The notes below the pieces were generated by a model. It saw only the letters and a list, made by a program, of their open reading frames with translations, was not told the origin of the DNA and did not search any database. A DNA stretch of 7,900 nucleotides, taken from assembly GCA_002305015.1 (NCBI GenBank), contig DBPW01000033.1, positions 17,132 through 25,031 of the forward strand, written 5' to 3'. The translations under genes were made by a program, and so were the position numbers. Every line of letters begins with the position of its first letter. Position 1 is the first letter of the stretch. Shown in pieces: positions 1-6,207 of this stretch. Origin of the DNA: Bacteroidales bacterium UBA1410 (GTDB lineage Bacteria > Bacteroidota > Bacteroidia > Bacteroidales > Dysgonomonadaceae).

Positions 1-3000
1 CTGATTTTTAATTTATTGTTCCCGTTTTTTATAGCATTGGCAATATTTACACGATTGGGGGAAGTCCATACAATTCCACAATTCTTGTCATTCACAAAGA
101 CTTCAGCCATTACATTCACTTCGCCTATATCCAAATAAACCCCTTCCTTTGAAAGGTCTTCATTCCAATTGAAATGAGTTTCATAAATCGCTTCACCCGC
201 ATAATAACGGATATTTTGATTTGTATTTCTACTCCAATCAAATAATTGAGAAGTCGCCAAATTTACTGAAGGCTCATTCACAAAAGAAATATTCCAAATA
301 CAATCGTCCAAAGATTTCTTTTTCGGTAAGGAAAATATGTTTTTTGAAGATGGGGTAACAGCTGATTTCCTAAATACAATAAAAACCGATTGGTTCTTGT
401 GCAAATGCAATTTAATATGGGTTCTTCCGTCATGGATGCTCCATTCCCTTATGTCGTCGTTTATTTCTCCGGAAACAGGATCCCATATTTCCGGTACTTT
501 TCCTAAGCAACGAAACGAAACGTGTAAATGACAACTCTCTCCTTTTTGATTGGAAATAAAATAAATATCCGTACCCTCACCTAAACGGTGTGTCCATGCA
601 ATATCCTTTTCCCCATTAAAATCAATATCCTTTTCCAATCCGAATGGATCGAAATTATTTTGCTGATAAGGAAGCAAATATTCAGAAGAAACGGACCATA
701 TTTCATCGGCAATTTTCGCAACATGCTCAGCCGATCGATTTTTATCGAAAAAACCCGGAACACAATAAGGCTTATCCCCTAACAACACTGCCAATCCTTT
801 CTTTTGAAGTTCTCTAATTTTTTCGGCAACTTCTTTGCTCATATACTTACTCTCGGGATGCATTGGGTGCGGCTTAGGTAAAACCAGCATCTGATAAGAC
901 ATACCGCAAGGCAAAACAAGCTTCCCGTCCTTTACATCAGCCAAGTGTAGTAATGCATCACGGTTAAACGAATCATAGGCATAACCGTTTAGAGCATTAA
1001 TCCAATCACCTGCATCAGTAAGGTTGGCAGAATGAGTCACACCGACAGGCACCGTTCTGAGTGGTTGCCCTTCATTGGCTAATCGTTTCTTTTCTGCCTG
1101 CACTTTTTCTTCACCAAAAATTCCCGGCAGCGAATTAACTAACCGATCAGGAAGAAGTGCCCTTCGGGGCGTTTCCTCACCGGTAAACACGGCTATATCT
1201 ACCACAGGATGCCCAAATTGCAATAACGTTTGACAACGACGAGTATAATCAACCCACGCCTTAGCATATTTCCACCATATTTGATCTCTTTGAAAATATA
1301 ACCCTATCCCATCAAGTGTCACACCCGGAACTTTTTCGAAATAAGGATTATGAACAAACACATGATGGAACAGCTTGTTTATCCCTAATGCGTAATTTCT
1401 GTCAAGCAACGATTTCAACATGCGTGGATTTTCGTTCCACATGATGCGCAACTGGGTAAACCCTTCAGCCTGAACAATATTTTTCCCGTAAACATGAGCA
1501 CCTGAAACGGCGTCAAGTATATCATTAAACTTATCGTGGGTTGGACTTTGAAGCCAAAATTCTCCCATCGGCCTGTCAACCATCCGATAATGCAACATTC
1601 CATCGCTTACCATCGTTGGAGCAACGCATTCTGCAGAGAATTCACAATGGTAGGTTTTGGCAAACTCTGCAAGTGTTTGATAAAAAACATCTACAACCAA
1701 CTCAGCGATGGTTTGACGAATATCGTACAAAATGCTTTCAGTCTGTTCGGCACTTTCTACCGGGATTCCGGTATACACGAGTAAATAAGGCAAAAGATCG
1801 TATCCTCTTCTTTTTTCAAACTCTTCAAGAAAATTATCCGACCAGTTCTGACTCCCACATTCCCAACTATCTACATGCAAATATTTTAAAACGCGTCTTG
1901 CTAAAATCGGATCTGTCTTTTTGAAAATTGCACCAAACCAGTTTTCAAACTGAAGTTGAACTGCTTCTCTGCTGAATTTGTCGCATTCTAATCCTTTCCC
2001 TCCCCCACCGGTTTCATTTCTGTGCCCTGTCGAAGTATGTCCAATTCGTAAAATCCTCCATTTCCCGTCCGGCAAGGTAACATTCAACTCATCATTAGTT
2101 AATGAGGAAGGATTTAAACGGACGATTTGAGATAACTTAACACAATCCTCATCCGGTAACTCCTCATATGGAGTTCTTTTACTTACTCTCCAAACCGATC
2201 CGTTTTTCCCTTCCAACTGATCAATAAGCGCCTCACTCGACAAAAAAATCTTATTAATTTTTAAAATAGGTTTCCATTTTGCAGCATCTAAATCCTCCGC
2301 CCCAGGTTCAGAACCGGCAGGATCCCAATAAAACCTAAAATAGGATGCTGTGGTTGCGGGTATGCTGAAAGTGAAATGTTCATCTGTATTCTGCCATCCC
2401 TGACGAGGCGGAACCAACTGTTTTATCATTCTAAAATCAACCCCATCATCACTTGCATAAACAGCCAATCGTTGTGCCTGATAATTATTTCCATCCGGAA
2501 CAATTTGTATGGATCTACATGTAAAAGGCTCTTCAAAAGTATACTGTATCCAACAAGGGGTTGAACTTTTGAAAGTTCTCGAAACAAATTTATCAACCAA
2601 AAAAGAAAGAGATTGATCGCCGATACTTGAAGTAACCCTCGGTATATGTCGGTCTGTTGTAAAAAAGTCGTTAACAGGTATTGCATAAAGGGCTATCTCT
2701 TTGTAGAAGTCTTCAAAAGTTTTCGGATGAGGAAGTCGCAGATTTTTTATTTCACCTCCCGAAATAATGGTGTCGCTCCAAACCACTTTTTGCATCGATT
2801 TTTCGGGTGTGATCCATGGCCCCCCTGCCAAAGCGAAACCGTCGCAAATATGCATACCTAGTTTCAGATTCAATCGGTCGGCTTCTTCCATTGAAAAACG
2901 AACCAAATTCCACCATTCAGGTGTCAATTGCTCATATGCAGGTGAATAAACAAAAGAAGTGTTGTCGGATGGACTTCGAATGGGCATCAAATAAGCACCC

Positions 3001-3221
3001 CCCAAACCTATTCCCCTCATGGCTTCCAAATCTGCTGTAATGCCCTCTTTTGAAACAGCCCCATACATCCAATACCAAAAAGTCCAAGGAGCTGCCTCTT
3101 CTGAAACAGGATCACGAAATTGTTCTTCCAACGTTATTTCCTGAGCCATCACCTTAATAGAGGCTAAGAAGAAGAAGAACAACAACGCTAAAATTCCTAT
3201 TTCAACTTTATATCTTTTCAT
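1..3221 (-). CDS. Secreted GH106 family alpha-L-rhamnosidase, 3' end cut by window edge
   Basis: Likely removes terminal alpha-L-rhamnose from a complex glycan; GH106 enzymes are inverting exo-hydrolases. The ATG at 3221-3219 opens a frame with no stop down to base 1 (1073 codons); sampled points near 2550, 1860, 1550, 890 and 350 stay in one frame. Residues 1-26 form a type I signal peptide (MKRYK, then a Leu/Phe-rich core, cleavage likely VMA|QE), so the protein is exported. Family hallmarks: PWTFWYWMYGAVSKE near residues 45-60, FALAGGPWITPE near 133-145, GHTSTGHRN and GLECDKFS before the catalytic region. E454 in DSWECGSQNWS and E586 in VQAEGFT sit a constant 7 residues before the acid and base I recall for the characterised GH106 enzyme BT0986 (E461, E593; from memory). 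Residues about 215-300 (CWIQYTF, SDDGVDF, FRFYWDP) look like an embedded F5/8 type C sandwich. The C-terminal part is a GH2-like sugar-binding sandwich ending in NGNNKLKI; probably some 50-60 residues are missing. Last visible gene of the operon, 20 bases after the preceding stop. Confidence 0.93.
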   Translation of the reverse strand, partial: MKRYKVEIGILALLFFFFLASIKVMAQEITLEEQFRDPVSEEAAPWTFWYWMYGAVSKEGITADLEAMRGIGLGGAYLMPIRSPSDNTSFVYSPAYEQLTPEWWNLVRFSMEEADRLNLKLGMHICDGFALAGGPWITPEKSMQKVVWSDTIISGGEIKNLRLPHPKTFEDFYKEIALYAIPVNDFFTTDRHIPRVTSSIGDQSLSFLVDKFVSRTFKSSTPCWIQYTFEEPFTCRSIQIVPDGNNYQAQRLAVYASDDGVDFRMIKQLVPPRQGWQNTDEHFTFSIPATTASYFRFYWDPAGSEPGAEDLDAAKWKPILKINKIFLSSEALIDQLEGKNGSVWRVSKRTPYEELPDEDCVKLSQIVRLNPSSLTNDELNVTLPDGKWRILRIGHTSTGHRNETGGGGKGLECDKFSREAVQLQFENWFGAIFKKTDPILARRVLKYLHVDSWECGSQNWSDNFLEEFEKRRGYDLLPYLLVYTGIPVESAEQTESILYDIRQTIAELVVDVFYQTLAEFAKTYHCEFSAECVAPTMVSDGMLHYRMVDRPMGEFWLQSPTHDKFNDILDAVSGAHVYGKNIVQAEGFTQLRIMWNENPRMLKSLLDRNYALGINKLFHHVFVHNPYFEKVPGVTLDGIGLYFQRDQIWWKYAKAWVDYTRRCQTLLQFGHPVVDIAVFTGEETPRRALLPDRLVNSLPGIFGEEKVQAEKKRLANEGQPLRTVPVGVTHSANLTDAGDWINALNGYAYDSFNRDALLHLADVKDGKLVLPCGMSYQMLVLPKPHPMHPESKYMSKEVAEKIRELQKKGLAVLLGDKPYCVPGFFDKNRSAEHVAKIADEIWSVSSEYLLPYQQNNFDPFGLEKDIDFNGEKDIAWTHRLGEGTDIYFISNQKGESCHLHVSFRCLGKVPEIWDPVSGEINDDIREWSIHDGRTHIKLHLHKNQSVFIVFRKSAVTPSSKNIFSLPKKKSLDDCIWNISFVNEPSVNLATSQLFDWSRNTNQNIRYYAGEAIYETHFNWNEDLSKEGVYLDIGEVNVMAEVFVNDKNCGIVWTSPNRVNIANAIKNGNNKLKI
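3144..3221 (-). other. Signal peptide of the GH106 enzyme
   Basis: Codons 1-26 encode a basic start (MKRYK), a hydrophobic core that includes LLFFFFLA, and a small-residue cleavage site VMA before QE. There is no cysteine at the lipobox position, so this reads as signal peptidase I export to the periplasm rather than a lipoprotein. The boundary is judged by eye. Confidence 0.8.
3166..3186. repeat. Short trinucleotide run (AAG)4(AAC)3 in signal peptide codons
   Basis: On the plus strand four AAG units are followed directly by three AAC units. On the coding strand these lie within the Leu-Leu-Phe-Phe-Phe-Phe-Leu stretch of the GH106 signal peptide. Gain or loss of a unit would keep the frame and only change the length of the hydrophobic core. 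It is probably a by-product of that composition. Confidence 0.6.
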
Positions 3222-3241
3222 ACCCTTAAACAAACTCTATA
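3222..3241 (-). promoter_or_regulatory. 20-base intergenic linker before the GH106 gene
   Basis: Only 20 bases separate the TAA of the upstream GH2 gene (3244-3242) from the GH106 ATG. There is no room for a full promoter, so the two genes are almost certainly co-transcribed. The only purine-rich run, AAGGG, ends one base before the ATG, too close for normal Shine-Dalgarno pairing. Translation is therefore likely driven by an AT-rich leader, as is common in Bacteroidota, or by coupling to the upstream gene. Confidence 0.6.
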
Positions 3242-6127
3242 TTATTGAAAATTAAAGATAAGTTTTCCTTTTTTTTCACCCTGTACCCAATTGGGTTGAG
3301 ATGAGGGACCTATCAAGTCGGTTGCATTTACTTTATTTCTAACCGGCGGTATGACATCCATTACGGAAATTCCACTTTCAGGTAAAGTGTACAGTAAGGC
3401 ATCTCTTCCATCTCGAGGTTGATAAATTCCAATATAGGTATTTGGTGTTTCATTAACAATCGATATCAAACCTTCTTGTGTTTCAATATTCATCCAGGAA
3501 CAATTGGAAAAATAACCCTTAAATTCCGGGTAAACGAATGATTCACCCGGAATAGGATCGTTATACTCATTTTCCCATACATTATAGGCCACACCATGAA
3601 GCCTGTTCTGCCAAACTCTGTATGGTCCGTCACCCAACCAACGCTTGCTAATCACCCTCTCTTCGGGATAATCGAAACAAATCCCCATTAAATCAACCAC
3701 ACCGTCAAAATGATAAACATATTCCAACTCTAACGAACCATCCGGACATACAGTCCATGTTGCTCTCTGCATATTGCCTAATTTGTAAAGAACATTCACC
3801 ATTAATTGATTTTCATATTCCCGAACAAATATACTGTCAACCATAGCCCTATCGCCAAATTCCTTATAAACCCTGTCCAACTTCTTAGCATCGGGGTCAT
3901 CATGATTAAAAAATTGATCAAACGATCTGTCGCCTCTTCTTGCACCAATAAATCGTGGACCGTTCCCAAAAGATATTTTTCGATCATTCACTGTCACACT
4001 CTTTAGGAAACCGCCTTTTTTGCTGAAAAGATAGCTTTTGTTTCCTACTTTTACTTTTATACACTCACTATCCTCTTCACAGAATGGTGTTCCCAGTTCA
4101 AACGACACTTTCTTTTTACTGTGTTTTTCATCGATATTTTCTTTATCTATTTTCCAACTCCATCTCCACAATTCATGACCATATTTATCAGTAACCGACA
4201 AAAACAAGCCATCTACCTCATCCGAAAAATCAGGCATATCAATATGCAGCGTACCTTTCTCGTGCGGAACAATATCAGCCCCTTTCAATTCCCCCTTTTT
4301 TAGCACCTTTCTCTTTTCAACCGAATTTAACGGTGAAGGAAAGGAAACATGCTCCCATCTGAAAGTACACTCATTGATATTGAGAAAATCGTACCGATTT
4401 TCCACAATAAAACTTCCATCAAAATTTCGATCTATTTTATTGTTCATAATCTGTACGGGAGACCATACTTGCTTTATCGTATAAAAACTCCCTTCTTTTT
4501 CATGATACGGTCCTACTATACCGTCCGCTCCGTAATTTCCTCGTGTATCTATGCGCCCATCCAAATCAACCCTTTTTACTCCTTCATCGGCAAAAACCCA
4601 TAAAAAACCACCACTACACCGAGGATGAATGCGCATGATTTCCCAATAATCATACAAACCGGCACCCAGTCCACCATCGTATAATCCATGTAGAAATTCG
4701 GTAGGCATAAAAATTTGCGGCAAACGCATATATTCCTGTGTCTCTCCATACGAACGGTAATGCATGGTTTCAAATCCTCCAAAATTCCCTTGTGGATGTA
4801 TTACAGGACGTTTCTGGGGATCCCACCGGTGGAACTCTCCATCCAACTCGGTATTCCATCCTTTCTCGTTTCCGTTGCTCCACCAAACAATGGAAGGATG
4901 GTTCGCATCGCGGGTAACCATTTCCATTACCAGTTTTTTTCCTATGGGCGTATCGTATTTACCGTGCCATCCCCCCAATTCGTTCATCACGTATAATCCC
5001 AATTCATCGCATGCTTCCAAAAAATCAGGGTCGGGAGGATAATGCGACATGCGAACAGCATTCATGTTCATTTCTTTAATCAAACGAACATCATCATAAT
5101 TTTTTGAACGATCTAATGTGCGTCCTGTTTCCGGCCGAAAACTGTGCCGATTTACCCCTCTGATGTTTACCCTTATACCATTGATGTAAAGACCATCGCT
5201 TTCCCTGACCTCTATTGTTCTGAATCCGAATTTTTCGATGATCTGGTGAACAGCTTTGCCGTTTTCTTTACTTAATGTAAATCGCACACTATACAAATTC
5301 GGCGTTTCGGCCGTCCATAAATCCGGGCCAACCACATTTAATGAGATCAACGTCCAATCACTCCCTCTTTTTATAGAAAACGGAGCTTCTTTCACTTTAT
5401 TCCCTTTTCGGTCAAAAATTTCTGTTTTAACACTTAAATTTTCCGAAGCAGCACTTCCTAAATAACAAGTGGCATAAAATGAACCATTAGCTTTAGCATC
5501 AATAGTGACCCTGTCAATATGGATCACCGGTTTTATTTCCAAAAATACCGGTCGGAAGATACCACCAAAATTCCAATAATCGGCTCGCCGTTCTGCTAAA
5601 TTGACACTTGCATTCTCCGATTCTTTTTTTACGATAACCTCCAACAGATTCTTCTTCCCATATTTCAATAAATCCGTTACATCGTAAGAAAAACGATAAA
5701 ATCCTCCTTGATGTTTTTCACCTGCTTTTAAACCATTCACTTTGACTTCAGTATCCGTCATTGATCCATCAAAAACCAAACGTATAGCATGGTTTCTCCA
5801 GGAATCGGGTGCATCAAATTCATATTTATACAAACCTTCTTCTTTGGCAATACCTTCGGGAAAAGGTTTCCCATAAAATTCAATACCGTACTGAAATTGA
5901 CCAAAACCTTGTGTTTCCCAACAAGAAGGAACCTTAATTTTCGTCCATTTACCGGAATTTAATCCATCTGTACAATAAAAATCCCAATAAACCGAATCAT
6001 CGGCACCTTTCCCTGATAGATAATGAACAATGGTCGTAGGCATCAACTCTTGTTGAGCTTTTATACCAAAAATAACACCGAACAAAAAAACAACAATGTT
6101 TTTATACCTAAGGCTTTTTCGTTTCAT
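3242..6127 (-). CDS. Secreted divergent GH2 glycoside hydrolase (beta-galactosidase-like fold)
   Basis: A retaining exo-beta-glycosidase of clan GH-A; the sugar it removes is not clear. It has 961 residues if it starts at the ATG at 6127-6125. I chose this start because it puts a signal peptide first (MKRKSLRYKNIVVF, cleavage IKA|QQE); an in-frame start at 6196 would add 23 residues with no signal character. Domains by eye: N-terminal sugar-binding sandwich about 35-200, Ig-like sandwich about 200-310, TIM barrel about 315-555, and a C-terminal beta-sandwich region that resembles the small chain of LacZ. GVNRHSFRPETG, RMSHYP and SNGNEKG are GH2 signatures: E421 in NGNE is the expected acid/base and E477 in MPTEFLHG the expected nucleophile. 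It departs from LacZ elsewhere: NELGGWHG replaces the EANIETHG metal-site motif, LWVFADEG replaces VWDWVDQ, and GDGPYRVWQNR (832-842) replaces GRGPHENYPDR. These changes suggest another substrate or linkage. It lies 80 bases after the LacZ-type gene and 20 before the GH106 gene. Beta-glucuronidase or another GH2 activity is possible. Confidence 0.92.
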   Translation of the reverse strand: MKRKSLRYKNIVVFLFGVIFGIKAQQELMPTTIVHYLSGKGADDSVYWDFYCTDGLNSGKWTKIKVPSCWETQGFGQFQYGIEFYGKPFPEGIAKEEGLYKYEFDAPDSWRNHAIRLVFDGSMTDTEVKVNGLKAGEKHQGGFYRFSYDVTDLLKYGKKNLLEVIVKKESENASVNLAERRADYWNFGGIFRPVFLEIKPVIHIDRVTIDAKANGSFYATCYLGSAASENLSVKTEIFDRKGNKVKEAPFSIKRGSDWTLISLNVVGPDLWTAETPNLYSVRFTLSKENGKAVHQIIEKFGFRTIEVRESDGLYINGIRVNIRGVNRHSFRPETGRTLDRSKNYDDVRLIKEMNMNAVRMSHYPPDPDFLEACDELGLYVMNELGGWHGKYDTPIGKKLVMEMVTRDANHPSIVWWSNGNEKGWNTELDGEFHRWDPQKRPVIHPQGNFGGFETMHYRSYGETQEYMRLPQIFMPTEFLHGLYDGGLGAGLYDYWEIMRIHPRCSGGFLWVFADEGVKRVDLDGRIDTRGNYGADGIVGPYHEKEGSFYTIKQVWSPVQIMNNKIDRNFDGSFIVENRYDFLNINECTFRWEHVSFPSPLNSVEKRKVLKKGELKGADIVPHEKGTLHIDMPDFSDEVDGLFLSVTDKYGHELWRWSWKIDKENIDEKHSKKKVSFELGTPFCEEDSECIKVKVGNKSYLFSKKGGFLKSVTVNDRKISFGNGPRFIGARRGDRSFDQFFNHDDPDAKKLDRVYKEFGDRAMVDSIFVREYENQLMVNVLYKLGNMQRATWTVCPDGSLELEYVYHFDGVVDLMGICFDYPEERVISKRWLGDGPYRVWQNRLHGVAYNVWENEYNDPIPGESFVYPEFKGYFSNCSWMNIETQEGLISIVNETPNTYIGIYQPRDGRDALLYTLPESGISVMDVIPPVRNKVNATDLIGPSSQPNWVQGEKKGKLIFNFQ
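6056..6127 (-). other. Signal peptide of the middle GH2 enzyme
   Basis: Codons 1-24 counted from the ATG at 6127 give a basic start (MKRKSLRYK), a hydrophobic core NIVVFLFGVIFG and a cleavage site IKA before QQE. There is no lipobox cysteine. Its position right after this ATG is the main reason to prefer 6127 over 6196 as the start. Confidence 0.8.
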
Positions 6128-6207
6128 TATGATAGGTCTCCTATTTCTAGGAAGACGTAAATATCCGAAATTTGTACCCGAAAAAAGACAATTCAATATA
6201 AACTAAC
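6128..6207 (-). other. 80-base intergenic gap between the two GH2 genes
   Basis: This is the longest non-coding stretch in the window. It follows the TAG stop (6210-6208) of the LacZ-type gene and ends at the ATG of the next GH2 gene. It holds the hairpin with AGGAG. I found no good match to the Bacteroidota -7 element TAnnTTTG and no terminator, so read-through from the upstream gene is the simplest reading. Confidence 0.6.
6138..6153 (-). promoter_or_regulatory. Hairpin containing the likely ribosome binding site of the middle GH2 gene
   Basis: On the coding strand TCCTA-GAAA-TAGGA (6152-6139) is a perfect 5-bp inverted repeat with a four-base GAAA loop, extended by one possible U-G pair. 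Its 3' arm carries AGGAG (6142-6138), the best Shine-Dalgarno match, 10 bases before the ATG at 6127. If the stem forms, it would partly mask the ribosome binding site. The stem is short, so formation in the cell is uncertain. There is no trailing U run, so it does not look like a terminator. Confidence 0.4.

Noticed and set aside
1541..1924. 127-codon plus-strand open frame
   Set aside because: It lies antisense inside the conserved catalytic region of the GH106 gene. The protein has no recognisable domain, and the minus-strand frame carries clear family motifs over the same bases.
1..3221. GH106 gene as a pseudogene with a frameshift
   Set aside because: Translation stays in the frame set by the ATG at 3221 at every point I sampled, and family motifs appear in order to the edge. 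The lack of a stop is due to the window boundary.
6138..6153. Hairpin as a transcription terminator
   Set aside because: The stem is only 5-6 bp and no U tract follows on the coding strand.
6128..6196. 23-codon N-terminal extension of the middle GH2 gene
   Set aside because: Using the ATG at 6196 would put a non-hydrophobic, basic stretch in front of an otherwise good signal peptide. The ATG at 6127 has AGGAG upstream.
6128..6207. Bacteroidota promoter (-33 TTTG, -7 TAnnTTTG) in the gap between the GH2 genes
   Set aside because: No convincing match with correct spacing was found on the coding strand.
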